A stretch of 28,997 nt of DNA from an uncultured Roseburia sp. (lineage in GTDB: Bacteria; Bacillota; Clostridia; Lachnospirales; Lachnospiraceae), in NCBI GenBank assembly GCA_934292805.1, contig CAKQXQ010000026.1, positions 1 to 28,997 of the forward strand. The letters are read 5' to 3'. Each line of letters begins with the position of its first letter. The stretch's first letter is position 1. The position numbers and the translations under genes were made by a program. Below the pieces are notes generated by a model. It saw nothing but the letters and a program-made list of their open reading frames with translations, was not told the origin of the DNA and searched no databases. Of the stretch, positions 1 through 8,269 are shown one piece after another.

Positions 1-348
1 GATAAGTTTATCTACATCCAGATCAAATCCAATCAGGTAGTCTATATCCTCCATCTCTTCATCATTGATCGCAGAATCCGCAATACGGAATTCCTTATCG
101 ATGTCAAAATGGATTCTTGTCGGAACTTCTTCCAGACAACGGCTACACGGTATTGATGCTACAAAATCAACAGTCCCCGTGATACACAGCTTGCTGCTAT
201 CCACGTTCGTGATCTGTAACTCAATCGGTGCCTTCTCGGTAATCGGAAAATCACCCAATCTCGATACAAAAGAATCGAACTCGATCTGAACCTGTTTTGT
301 TACGGACTTGTTCTCACAAGTTACAATACTTGAAATATCTATAATCAC
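1..348 (-). CDS. yceD: YceD/DUF177 family protein, 3' end beyond the window
   Basis: Translating the minus strand from a GTG at 348 gives 116 uninterrupted codons to the window edge, so the C-terminus is missing. An AAGGAG ribosome binding site lies 6 bases upstream of the GTG and decides the start; there is no ATG option. The protein contains the CSRCLE motif typical of the DUF177/YceD family near residue 70, followed by an acidic stretch. Family members usually precede rpmF (ribosomal protein L32) and the plsX-acpP lipid genes; in E. coli YceD has been linked to 23S rRNA accumulation. The gene has its own consensus promoter and follows ackA in the same direction, an arrangement common in Lachnospiraceae. 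rpmF would be expected just outside the window. Confidence 0.85.
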   Translation of the reverse strand, partial: MIIDISSIVTCENKSVTKQVQIEFDSFVSRLGDFPITEKAPIELQITNVDSSKLCITGTVDFVASIPCSRCLEEVPTRIHFDIDKEFRIADSAINDEEMEDIDYLIGFDLDVDKLI

Positions 349-399
349 AGCGTTCTCCTTCAAACTCGCATAAGCCCAAACTCTTAGTGCGAGGTTTTC

Positions 400-425
400 A
401 CACCTAAATGATTATACATAGGTGT
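400..425. promoter_or_regulatory. Inverted repeat over the yceD -10 box
   Basis: ACACCTA at 400-406 is mirrored by TAGGTGT at 419-425 with a 12-base spacer that contains the -10 box of the yceD promoter. The position suits an operator that blocks RNA polymerase. It does not match the FapR or FabT consensus as I know them, so the regulator is unknown. Confidence 0.35.
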
Positions 426-439
426 AATTCTTTTGTCAA
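411..439 (-). promoter_or_regulatory. Sigma-A promoter of yceD
   Basis: On the minus strand TTGACA (439-434) and TATAAT (416-411) are separated by exactly 17 bases, a perfect consensus. It lies about 65 bases upstream of the yceD start, so yceD and the likely rpmF/lipid genes after it need not depend on ackA transcription. Confidence 0.8.
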
Positions 440-489
440 CCACTTTTTTGATTTATTGTCAAGTTTTTTTCCTTGACAGCTTTTTGTTC

Positions 490-1683
490 CTATTTTACGA
501 GTGCAACGGTCTCTCTTGCGATTGCAAGCTCTTCGTTTGTCGGGATAACACAAACTTTAACTTTGGAATCTGGTGTGGAGATCACTGCCTCATCACCGTG
601 TGTTGCATCATTCACTTCCTTATCAAGTGTAATTCCAAGGTAACCAAGGTAGGAAACGATCTTCTCACGGACAAGGTTTACATTCTCACCGATACCGGCT
701 GTAAATGCGATCGCATCTACTCCGTTCATAGCTGCTACATAAGATCCGATATATTTTGCTACACGATAGCTGAATACTTCGATCGCATTGGTAGCAAGTT
801 CATTTCCTGCTTCATGACCAGCCTGAAGATCACGGAAATCGGAAGATAATCCGGACATTCCCTGTACACCGGATTTCTTATTTAAAACATTCATAACACC
901 TTCAATATCAAGGTTCTCTTTCTTTGCAATGAACTCCATGATAGCAGGATCAATATCTCCGGAACGTGTTCCCATTACAAGTCCCTCTAATGGAGTAAGT
1001 CCCATGGAAGTATCTACACATTTGCCATTGACAACTGCACTGATGGATGCACCGTTACCAAGATGTGCAACGATCACTTTGGAATGATCGATATCCATTC
1101 CAAGGTACTCCACAAGGCGTTTGGATACGAAGCTGTGGCTTGTTCCGTGGAAACCGTATCTTCTTACTTTGTATTTCTCATAATATTCATGAGGCAGACC
1201 GTAAAGATATGCTCTCTTAGGCATTGTCTGATGGAAAGCAGTATCAAATACACCAACCATAGGCACGTTTGGCATTAATTCCTGGCAGGCACGGATTCCG
1301 ATCAGGTTTGCAGGATTGTGAAGTGGTGCAAGATCGTTACACTCTTCGATCTGAGCCAGAACTTCCTCTGTCAGAACAACAGAACTTGCAAATTTCTCTC
1401 CGCCATGTACGACACGGTGTCCGACAGCATCTACCTCTGCAAGGCTCTTTAAAGCACCTGTCTTAGGATTTACGATAGCATCCAGTACCATCTGGATTGC
1501 CTGTTTGTGTGTTGGCATAGCTGCTTCTGTAATCTCTTTGTCGAGACCTGTTTTCTGGTAAACTAATCTTCCGTCGATTCCGATTCTCTCGCAGAGACCT
1601 TTTGCCAGTACTGCTTCTGTTTCTGAATCAATGAGCTGGTATTTCAGTGATGAACTACCACAGTTAATTACTAATACGTTCAT
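490..1683 (-). CDS. ackA: Acetate kinase
   Basis: A 397-residue protein, full length for the family. Acetate kinase interconverts acetyl phosphate + ADP and acetate + ATP in the cytoplasm and is the main energy-yielding step of acetate production in anaerobes. Visible signatures are the N-terminal phosphate-binding NCGSSS (residues 7-12), GHRVVHGG with Arg90, DTAFHQTMP with Asp147, GFHGTSH with His179, HLGNGAS, and GTRSGDIDP. These correspond within one residue to the catalytic Arg91, Asp148 and His180 of the Methanosarcina enzyme. The ATG at 1683 is preceded by GAGGAG at good spacing. No phosphotransacetylase gene is next to it in the window. It has its own promoter and is followed by yceD on the same strand. 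Confidence 0.98.
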   Translation of the reverse strand: MNVLVINCGSSSLKYQLIDSETEAVLAKGLCERIGIDGRLVYQKTGLDKEITEAAMPTHKQAIQMVLDAIVNPKTGALKSLAEVDAVGHRVVHGGEKFASSVVLTEEVLAQIEECNDLAPLHNPANLIGIRACQELMPNVPMVGVFDTAFHQTMPKRAYLYGLPHEYYEKYKVRRYGFHGTSHSFVSKRLVEYLGMDIDHSKVIVAHLGNGASISAVVNGKCVDTSMGLTPLEGLVMGTRSGDIDPAIMEFIAKKENLDIEGVMNVLNKKSGVQGMSGLSSDFRDLQAGHEAGNELATNAIEVFSYRVAKYIGSYVAAMNGVDAIAFTAGIGENVNLVREKIVSYLGYLGITLDKEVNDATHGDEAVISTPDSKVKVCVIPTNEELAIARETVALVK

Positions 1684-1776
1684 GTTATATCTCCTCTATT
1701 CTGATTATTTGCAGTGTATCTTTGGCTTCCTGATACACCTGTTCCCAGTCTTATCATCAGACCGTCATATACTTCT

Positions 1777-1805
1777 AGTATACGCCTTTCTTTTCCATGC
1801 GACAA
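1777..1805 (-). promoter_or_regulatory. Promoter of ackA
   Basis: TTGTCG (1805-1800) and TATACT (1782-1777) on the minus strand are 17 bases apart, giving a leader of about 85 bases before the ackA start. I see no clear catabolite-responsive element in this leader. Confidence 0.6.
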
Positions 1806-1940
1806 GCCACATTTCCCATTATTTAACGTATTTTTGCCATATTTTATGTATTTAATGGAATACACTTGCTTTTTTTCAAAAAAAAAGATATCTTACTTAT
1901 ATTATTTTAAAATCACATGTTATCAGAAAGGATTTCCCTC

Positions 1941-3266
1941 ATGAAAATCGTCGGCATTATTGCAGAATATAATCCATTTCATAACGGACATGCTTACCAG
2001 ATTGAAAAAATCCGGGAAACAACAGGGGCAGACTATATTATAGCTGCAATGAGCGGAGATTTTACACAGCGCGGTGAACCTGCCATCATCGACAAGTACG
2101 CAAGAGCACAGATGGCTTTATCCTGCGGTGTTGATCTTGTTGTCGAGCTTCCTGCTTTCTGGGCAGTTTCTTCCGCGGAATCTTTTGCCAGAGCCGGTGT
2201 CTGCCTGTTTGACCAGATGGGCTGCGTCGATGAGCTCTGCTTTGGTGCTGAAACAGACAATGTACCACTTCTCTCCCTTGTTGCAGATATCCTTGCAGAA
2301 GAACCGGACGCTTATAAAGAGATACTTGTTTCCTGCCTGAAAGATGGAAAGGCTTTTCCTCTGGCACGTGCCACAGCGTTAGAGCAATATCTGTCGGCTG
2401 TAGATTTCAATGGCAGTGTCTCTCCTGTAACAGACTCTCTGATGCTTCAGGAGCTTTCCAATATTCTATCTGCTCCAAACAACATTCTTGCGATCGAATA
2501 TCTTAAGTCATTAAAGTTATGCCATTCCAATATCCGTCCATATCCGATCCTCCGTAGGGGAGCCGGTTATCATGATACAGATATTTCTGCACCCAACGCA
2601 TCTGCATCCGCTATAAGAAGTGTTCTAAAATCTGTTTCTGCAACACCGGATGCAGCTTGCAAAAGTGATCACAATGAATGCTTTTGGGAACAAAGTCTCA
2701 AACACACTATGCCTGTGGAAGCTTTTAACGTCTTTTCAGATTACTTAAAGCACTTTCCTTATATGGGAGCTGATGATTTTTCCCAAATCCTTGGCTATCT
2801 CCTGCTGACATCTTCCGCAGAATCCCTGTCTTCTTTCGTTGACTGCAATTATGAGATTGCACGCCGTCTGAAGAAGAACCTGTTTTCTTTTTCTTCTGTG
2901 GAACAGTTTACTGAATTGAACAAAAGCCGCGACATTACCTACACAAGGATGAGCCGGGTTTTTATGCATATGCTTCTTCAGATGAAAACTTCCGATCTTA
3001 TCCTCGCAAAAAACTGCAATTATGTTCCATACATCAGGCCTCTTGGTTTCCGCAAAAGCTCTTCCGGTGTGTTGTCACAGCTTAAGAAGCACTCTGCCAT
3101 CCCTGTCATTGGCAAGCTGGCCAATGCCCCGAAATATTTATCTTCGGATGCTCTTTCGCTTCTTGAAAAAGACATTTTCGCAGCCAATCTTTACGAGCAG
3201 ATCCTCGCACAAAAAAAAGGAATCCTTCCGCGAAATGAATTCACCCGCGAAATTGTCCTTCTTTAA
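1941..3266 (+). CDS. tmcAL: tRNA(Met) cytidine acetate ligase
   Basis: A 441-residue protein of the YlbM/TmcAL family. The enzyme activates acetate with ATP and transfers it to the wobble cytidine of elongator tRNA-Met, forming N4-acetylcytidine. The nucleotidyltransferase signature is clear: GIIAEYNPFHNGH at residues 5-17 with the HxGH-type HNGH, then SGDFTQRGEPA near residue 45. The ATG at 1941 starts exactly at the conserved N-terminus and has AAAGGA upstream; an in-frame ATG 24 bases earlier is less likely. The gene is divergent from ackA and ends at a bidirectional terminator. Being next to the gene for the acetate-producing kinase is suggestive, since TmcAL uses free acetate. Confidence 0.93.
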   Translation: MKIVGIIAEYNPFHNGHAYQIEKIRETTGADYIIAAMSGDFTQRGEPAIIDKYARAQMALSCGVDLVVELPAFWAVSSAESFARAGVCLFDQMGCVDELCFGAETDNVPLLSLVADILAEEPDAYKEILVSCLKDGKAFPLARATALEQYLSAVDFNGSVSPVTDSLMLQELSNILSAPNNILAIEYLKSLKLCHSNIRPYPILRRGAGYHDTDISAPNASASAIRSVLKSVSATPDAACKSDHNECFWEQSLKHTMPVEAFNVFSDYLKHFPYMGADDFSQILGYLLLTSSAESLSSFVDCNYEIARRLKKNLFSFSSVEQFTELNKSRDITYTRMSRVFMHMLLQMKTSDLILAKNCNYVPYIRPLGFRKSSSGVLSQLKKHSAIPVIGKLANAPKYLSSDALSLLEKDIFAANLYEQILAQKKGILPRNEFTREIVLL

Positions 3267-3312
3267 ATCAAACGGAATATTTAAAAGTCATTACCTGTTA
3301 TGATTCAGGTAT

Positions 3313-3359
3313 AAAAAATTCACCGGCATTTGCAAAAGCACAGATGCCGGTGTTATTTT
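3313..3359. terminator. Bidirectional terminator between tmcAL and the purine genes
   Basis: CACCGGCAT (3321-3329) pairs perfectly with ATGCCGGTG (3344-3352). It is followed by TTATTTTT on the plus strand and by ATTTTTT on the minus strand, so it can end both convergent transcripts. Confidence 0.85.
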
Positions 3360-3364
3360 TCATA

Positions 3365-4543
3365 TTAATGGTGGAATAAACGGATTCCTGTGAATGCCAT
3401 CGCAATATCATATTTATTGCAGGTTGAGATCACATGGTCGTCGCGGATAGATCCGCCTGGCTGTGCAATGTATTTTACGCCGCTCTTATGTGCACGCTCT
3501 ACGTTATCTCCAAATGGGAAGAACGCATCTGAGCCTAATGCAACATCTGTATTCTTATCTAACCATGCACGTTTTTCTTCGCGTGTGAATACTTCCGGTT
3601 TCACTTTGAAGATATTCTCCCATGCACCATCTGCAAGAACATCCATATAATCTTCTCCGATATAAAGATCGATCGCATTGTCTCTGTCTGCACGTCCGAT
3701 CTTGTCTAAGAACTGAAGTCCAAGCACCTGTGGTGACTGACGTAACCACCAGTTATCAGCTTTGGAACCAGCCAGTCTTGTACAATGGATTCTTGACTGC
3801 TGTCCTGCCCCGATACCGATTGCCTGTCCGCCCTTTACATAGCAGACAGAATTGGACTGTGTATACTTTAATGTGATCATGGAAATTGCAAGGTCGATCT
3901 TTGCTGATTCCGGGATCTCTTTGTTCTCAGTTACAATATTGTCAAAGAAATGTTCATCGATCACAAGTTCATTTCTTCCCTGTTCAAATGTGATTCCGAA
4001 AACTTCTTTATGCTCGATCGGAGCCGGAACATAATTTGGATCGATCTCAATCACGTTGTAATTTCCCTTTTTCTTTGCTTTTAAGATCTCGAGAGCTTCC
4101 TCGGTATATCCAGGTGCAATGACACCATCAGACACTTCTCTTTTGATCACAAGTGCTGTTTCCTTGTCACATACATCTGATAAAGAGATGAAATCTCCAA
4201 AAGAAGACATACGGTCAGCTCCTCTTGCTCTGATATAAGCATTGGCAAGCGGTGTGAATTCCATATCCATGTCATCTACCCAGTAGATTTTGCGTTCTAC
4301 TTCTGATAATGGAAGGCCGACTGCTGCTCCTGCCGGAGATACATGCTTAAATGAAGTTGCTGCCGGAAGTCCGGTTGCTTTTTTCAGTTCACTTACCAGC
4401 TGCCAGCCGTTAAATGCATCCAAAAAATTAATATAACCCGGTTTTCCGTTTAACACTTTGATTGGGAGTTCACCATTCTCCATATAAATTCTGGAAGGTT
4501 TCTGATTTGGGTTACATCCATATTTTAATTCTAATTCTTTCAT
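3365..4543 (-). CDS. AICAR formyltransferase, stand-alone
   Basis: A 392-residue protein corresponding to the C-terminal formyltransferase half of bifunctional PurH, without the N-terminal cyclohydrolase domain. It should catalyse the penultimate purine step, transferring a formyl group from 10-formyl-tetrahydrofolate to AICAR to give FAICAR. The Lys-His catalytic pair is visible as SFKHVSPAG (K66, H67), matching the KH pair of known AICARFT enzymes; QAIGIGAGQQSR and the C-terminal GGSIRDD are further signatures. Its start is 20 bases after the stop of the cyclohydrolase gene, so the two are cotranscribed and carry out the last two reactions to IMP. The split arrangement is common in Lachnospiraceae and unlike E. 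coli or Bacillus. Confidence 0.93.
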   Translation of the reverse strand: MKELELKYGCNPNQKPSRIYMENGELPIKVLNGKPGYINFLDAFNGWQLVSELKKATGLPAATSFKHVSPAGAAVGLPLSEVERKIYWVDDMDMEFTPLANAYIRARGADRMSSFGDFISLSDVCDKETALVIKREVSDGVIAPGYTEEALEILKAKKKGNYNVIEIDPNYVPAPIEHKEVFGITFEQGRNELVIDEHFFDNIVTENKEIPESAKIDLAISMITLKYTQSNSVCYVKGGQAIGIGAGQQSRIHCTRLAGSKADNWWLRQSPQVLGLQFLDKIGRADRDNAIDLYIGEDYMDVLADGAWENIFKVKPEVFTREEKRAWLDKNTDVALGSDAFFPFGDNVERAHKSGVKYIAQPGGSIRDDHVISTCNKYDIAMAFTGIRLFHH

Positions 4544-4563
4544 GATTAATCTCCGTTTCTCTA

Positions 4564-5277
4564 TCAGTTATTTTTATTGACGATTCTTGTTTCGTATTTT
4601 CCGGTTTCAAGATCAATGTATCTTACAAACAGGGATACTTTGTTTTCTTCGTTGAGATTTTCCCATACCATATTTGTAAATGTATCAATATCACCCTCTA
4701 AATCTACAAGCTTTGGTTCACCCTCAAAGCTTGGCAGAGGATTGCCGTCTCCCATATAAGTATGGATAAAATGTGCTTCTCCTGCTACCGGATTCTCGTA
4801 TGCAAACGTATAGCGGTTGCATGCATCCGGATTTCCGTTATTGCTTTTTAAAATAGACATAGCATAGTTATATCTGCCATTTTCAATATGCATGATTCCT
4901 GAAATTCTAGGTGTATAGTTCGGTGCATCCGGCTCGAATTCTCTTGTGCGGAGTGCCTGCTCAAATGTCTGCTGTTTATCCATCAGTTCGTAAATTGTAT
5001 CTGTCTGATCTCCGTTTGTCACAATTGTCTTGTTTCCAAGGACACGCACCGGTGCGTAAATGATCAGACTAGGATCACTTAATTTGGAAGGATCAAATGC
5101 CTGTGTACGGATTCCCTCTCCATCTTCAACAAACACACGGTTGCGGCTGTTCTCGCTTCTTCCCATAATAAAATAAGCTGTCACTGCATATTTGCCATCT
5201 GCAGATTTTCCAATCACGATTCCACGTCCAGGATAAGAATTTCCTGCCAGTTCATTTGCCAATGAAATTGATTTCAT
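4564..5277 (-). CDS. purO: IMP cyclohydrolase, archaeal PurO-type
   Basis: A 237-residue protein that resembles archaeal PurO (IMP_cyclohyd family) and not the PurH N-terminal domain. It closes FAICAR to IMP in the cytoplasm. The similarity to PurO includes the N-terminal YPGRGIVIG segment, a GRSENSRNR basic segment near residue 40, and the TNGDQTDTI motif near residue 90, which corresponds to NGSHTDTI in methanogen PurO. It is somewhat longer than archaeal PurO (about 200 residues). A GGAGGA ribosome binding site lies directly before the ATG at 5277. It is first in a two-gene unit with AICAR formyltransferase. The leader carries a strong hairpin next to the ribosome binding site. Confidence 0.88.
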   Translation of the reverse strand: MKSISLANELAGNSYPGRGIVIGKSADGKYAVTAYFIMGRSENSRNRVFVEDGEGIRTQAFDPSKLSDPSLIIYAPVRVLGNKTIVTNGDQTDTIYELMDKQQTFEQALRTREFEPDAPNYTPRISGIMHIENGRYNYAMSILKSNNGNPDACNRYTFAYENPVAGEAHFIHTYMGDGNPLPSFEGEPKLVDLEGDIDTFTNMVWENLNEENKVSLFVRYIDLETGKYETRIVNKNN

Positions 5278-5292
5278 AAATCCTCCTTATTT

Positions 5293-5338
5293 GCGAAGCA
5301 CCATCCGGTTTTTTTCTTGTGATCCGGATCTGCCTCGC
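5293..5338 (-). promoter_or_regulatory. Leader hairpin before the purO ribosome binding site
   Basis: On the minus strand GCGAGGCAGATCCGG pairs, with one bulge and two mismatches, with CCGGATGGTGCTTCGC around a 15-base A-rich loop. It ends 8 bases before the GGAGGA site, has no T-run, and does not look like a purine riboswitch. It could affect mRNA stability or translation start. Confidence 0.45.
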
Positions 5339-5368
5339 TGCTTTACAATCTGTTTTCAATACTCTCTC

Positions 5369-5397
5369 ATATTATCATCACATTTTTTATTTTACAA
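5369..5397 (-). promoter_or_regulatory. Probable promoter of the purO-AICARFT unit
   Basis: TTGTAA (5397-5392) and TAATAT (5374-5369) on the minus strand are 17 bases apart. It gives a leader of about 85 bases containing the hairpin. I see no obvious PurR box. The rest of 5398-5473 is AT-rich and I see nothing else in it. Confidence 0.5.
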
Positions 5398-5473
5398 TGG
5401 ATTTAGTGTTATTAGTATCATGAATTTATTTACTCACTTTTATAAGTTTTACTAATATTTATAAAACAAACGC

Positions 5474-5514
5474 AAAAAACTCCGGATAACAGTTCTCTTT
5501 TCTGTCATCCGGAG
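5474..5514 (-). terminator. Terminator after the DUF711 gene
   Basis: CTCCGGATGACAG and CTGTTATCCGGAG pair on the minus strand (5514-5502 with 5492-5480; one mismatch), followed by six T. It ends the ACT-DUF711 transcript about 40 bases after the DUF711 stop codon. Confidence 0.85.
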
Positions 5515-5551
5515 TCCCTATTTTTCTTTGTATTTTCCAGTTTATCTGTTT

Positions 5552-6916
5552 TTAATTCTTGAAGCTGTGGATTGGTGCAGGAATTCTTCCGCCGCGATTG
5601 ATGAAATCATCACAGGAGAACTTATTGACCGGCATGATCGGTGCATATCCGAATAATCCACCAAACTCTACCTTTTCTCCAACTCCCTTTCCAATAACAG
5701 GGATCAGGCGGCATGCTGTTGTCTTCTGGTTGATCATACCAAGTGCCATCTCATCTGCGATCATTCCGGAGATCGTTGTTGCCTTCGTGTCACCCGGAAT
5801 TGCGATCATGTCAAGACCTACTGAACATACACAAGTCATTGCTTCTAACTTCTCGATCGTGATCGCACCTGCCTCTACCGCATTGATCATTCCCTGATCT
5901 TCACTGACTGGAATAAATGCACCACTTAAGCCACCAACGTAAGAAGATGCCATAACGCCACCCTTTTTCACCTGATCGTTTAACAGTGCAAGTGCTGCGG
6001 TTGTACCCGGTGCTCCTGCGTACTCTAATCCGATCTCACAGAGGATATCTGCCACACTGTCACCGATCGCAGGTGTCGGTGCAAGAGATAAATCTACAAT
6101 ACCAAATGGAATATTTAAAAGTCTGGATGCCTCCTGTGCCACAAGCTGTCCGACACGTGTTACTTTGAAAGCTGTTTTCTTGATTGTTTCACAAAGCACT
6201 TCAAAGTTCTCGCCACGTACTTTTTCCAATGCTGTCTTAACTACTCCAGGTCCGCTGACTCCGACATTAATGATCGCATCTGCTTCTGTCACTCCGTGGA
6301 AAGCTCCTGCCATGAATGGATTATCATCCGGTGCATTACAGAATACCACAAGCTTCATGCAGTCGACAGAATCACGGTCTTTGGACTGTTCTGCCACCTG
6401 AAGAAGGATCTCTCCCATAAGCTTGACTGCATCCATATTAATTCCGGTCTTGGTAGATGCCAGATTAACGGAACTGCATACTCTGTTTGTACGGCATAAT
6501 GCCATTGGAATGGAACGGATCAGCATCTCATCTGCAGTGGTCATCCCTTTTGAAACCAATGCTGAATATCCACCGATCAGATTCGCTCCTACTTTCTCGG
6601 CTGCACGATCTAATGTATCTGCGATTGTTGCAAAATCTTCCGGTGTTTTGCAGGCTGCCCCGCCTACCAGAGCGATCGGTGTAACGGAAATTCTTTTGTT
6701 TACAATCGGGATTCCGAACTCACGCTCAATTTTTTCTCCAACTGCTGCAAGGTCTTTTGCAACGGTTGTGATACGGTTATAAATATTTTCATTCAGCTTC
6801 TTAAGGTCTGAATCGATACATTCCAGCAGACTGATACCGATCGTGATCGTACGGACATCAAGATTTTCCTGCTCGATCATTTTATTTGTCTCATTGACTT
6901 CAAAGATATTAATCAT
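5552..6916 (-). CDS. DUF711/UPF0210 family protein (PFL family)
   Basis: A 454-residue cytoplasmic protein, full length for the UPF0210/DUF711 family, which is distantly related to pyruvate-formate-lyase-like folds and whose biochemical function is not established. Recognisable stretches include VRTITIGISLLEC near the start, GGYSALVSKG, the long glycine-rich GVSGPGVVKTALEKV, and GGLSGAFIPVSEDQGM. I see no radical-glycine motif of an active PFL. The ATG at 6916 is preceded by AAGGAAAA. It lies 68 bases downstream of an ACT-domain gene, a pairing found throughout Firmicutes and implying a shared role, possibly amino-acid-sensed metabolism. It ends at a strong terminator. Confidence 0.9.
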   Translation of the reverse strand: MINIFEVNETNKMIEQENLDVRTITIGISLLECIDSDLKKLNENIYNRITTVAKDLAAVGEKIEREFGIPIVNKRISVTPIALVGGAACKTPEDFATIADTLDRAAEKVGANLIGGYSALVSKGMTTADEMLIRSIPMALCRTNRVCSSVNLASTKTGINMDAVKLMGEILLQVAEQSKDRDSVDCMKLVVFCNAPDDNPFMAGAFHGVTEADAIINVGVSGPGVVKTALEKVRGENFEVLCETIKKTAFKVTRVGQLVAQEASRLLNIPFGIVDLSLAPTPAIGDSVADILCEIGLEYAGAPGTTAALALLNDQVKKGGVMASSYVGGLSGAFIPVSEDQGMINAVEAGAITIEKLEAMTCVCSVGLDMIAIPGDTKATTISGMIADEMALGMINQKTTACRLIPVIGKGVGEKVEFGGLFGYAPIMPVNKFSCDDFINRGGRIPAPIHSFKN

Positions 6917-6984
6917 TTATCGTTTTCCTTCCATACTCTTTCTGTGATTACAGTTTTCTGACAAAAACACCATTCCATGTGTCC

Positions 6985-7269
6985 TTAAATTCTGTGCATC
7001 ATATCAAAAATTTCTGCCTTCTGGCATTTGATGGAGACTCCGATCTCCTCACCCAATGTATCTAATTCTTTCTGGCAGTCACCAAATGCTTTTGTTGCCT
7101 TTGTCATATCTACAACCATCATCATATTAAAATATCCTGATACGATGGTCTGTGAAATATCTAAAACATTGATCCCATTTTCTGATAAATAAGTGCAAAC
7201 CTTTGCAATGATACCTACCGTATCTTTTCCTACTACAGTAATGATTGTCTTATTCGCATTGTTTTCCAT
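6985..7269 (-). CDS. ACT domain protein, UPF0237 family
   Basis: A 94-residue protein made of one ACT domain plus a short C-terminal tail. ACT domains bind amino acids or other small ligands and regulate partner proteins; this one has the usual opening ITVVGKDTVGIIAKV (residues 10-24) followed by the helix and LDISQTIV strand. The size fits UPF0237. AGGAGAG lies upstream of the ATG at 7269. It is the first gene of a two-gene unit with the DUF711 protein, so it is a candidate ligand-sensing subunit for that protein. Function beyond this is inference. Confidence 0.9.
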   Translation of the reverse strand: MENNANKTIITVVGKDTVGIIAKVCTYLSENGINVLDISQTIVSGYFNMMMVVDMTKATKAFGDCQKELDTLGEEIGVSIKCQKAEIFDMMHRI

Positions 7270-7433
7270 ATTCGCATCTCTCCTACTCTGTGATTGCCGG
7301 TATTTGATCGTGTTTCACACTTTACCAAGCTAAAACGTAATTTTGTGTATCATATTATCATATATCTTTTATAAATTCCACTACTAAATACGTCCTTATT
7401 TATTTTTGTGCAAAAAGATGTCTTTTTTATGAT

Positions 7434-8231
7434 TTAGAATTCGATTTTCTGTGAAACCTCATCCCTTTTTGCCACAAACATTGGAAAATCATTCGCTTTA
7501 TAAGGATTCTCTCCAAGCTCCACTTCCTGTCTGACTGTCTCGTAAGCAAGCTCCGGCATATTATTCTCCTTACTCAAATGCCCCAGGACGATATGCTTGA
7601 ATCCATCATGCAGTACCTGTCCCAAAAGCTGTCCGCTCCTCTCATTGGACAGATGTCCCCTGTCCCCTAATATCCTCTGTTTTAAAGGATAAGGGTAAGA
7701 ACCTGCCTGAACCATCCTCACATCATGATTTGCTTCCAAAAGCAGTGCATCCAGCCCTTTTAACTTCTCTATGATCGAATCATCATAGTTTCCAAGATCT
7801 GTCATCACTGCTGCTTTTTTTTCTCCATTTTTCACCTTATAGGCTACCGGATCGGCTGCATCATGGGAAATATGGATCGGTTCGATACATAGATCACCGA
7901 TCACAAACTCCTTTCCCGGCTCGATCACACGGAAAAGTTCCTCGTCGATTTTCCCTACAGATCTGGTATGTAAAATAGCGTCCACAGTTCCCTCTGTAGC
8001 ATACATAGGAATTCCATAACGCCTTGCGATCACTCCAAGTCCCGCGATATGATCAATGTGTTCATGCGTGATCAGCACACCCTGCATATCTGCTGTTTTC
8101 AGGTCTATACTGTTTAATCCGTTTTCAATTCTTTTTCCGCTGATCCCTGCGTCGATCAGCACATGACAGCTGTCTGATCCCACGCATATACAGTTACCAC
8201 TGCTTCCACTTGCAATACTGCATAATTCCAT
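7434..8231 (-). CDS. walJ: Metallo-beta-lactamase-fold hydrolase, WalJ/YycJ type
   Basis: A 265-residue cytoplasmic MBL-fold protein. The metal-binding HxHxDH motif is ITHEHIDHIAG (H56, H58, D60, H61 from the chosen start), with SIASGSSGNC at the N-terminus, HISHDAADP, LLLEANHD and LGHLSKENN completing the ligand set. Family members (YycJ/WalJ) are probable exonucleases or phosphodiesterases linked to DNA replication and cell-wall coordination. I place the start at the ATG at 8231, which opens directly on the conserved MELCSIASGSSGN and has AGGA upstream. An in-frame GTG at 8273 overlaps the coaE stop and would add 14 poorly conserved residues. It is last in the polA-coaE-walJ run. Confidence 0.88.
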   Translation of the reverse strand: MELCSIASGSSGNCICVGSDSCHVLIDAGISGKRIENGLNSIDLKTADMQGVLITHEHIDHIAGLGVIARRYGIPMYATEGTVDAILHTRSVGKIDEELFRVIEPGKEFVIGDLCIEPIHISHDAADPVAYKVKNGEKKAAVMTDLGNYDDSIIEKLKGLDALLLEANHDVRMVQAGSYPYPLKQRILGDRGHLSNERSGQLLGQVLHDGFKHIVLGHLSKENNMPELAYETVRQEVELGENPYKANDFPMFVAKRDEVSQKIEF

Positions 8232-8269
8232 TTCTTTATCCTGTACTCTTTCTGTTCTTTTTCTTTGGC

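Noticed and set aside
457..478. TGTCAAG/CTTGACA hairpin after ackA
   Set aside because: The stem is short and no T-run follows on the minus strand, so I do not call it a terminator; it may be chance around tandem TTGACA boxes.
7390..7433. AAAAAGA/TCTTTTT pairing after walJ
   Set aside because: The loop would be only two bases and the stem is A/T only, so a real hairpin is doubtful.
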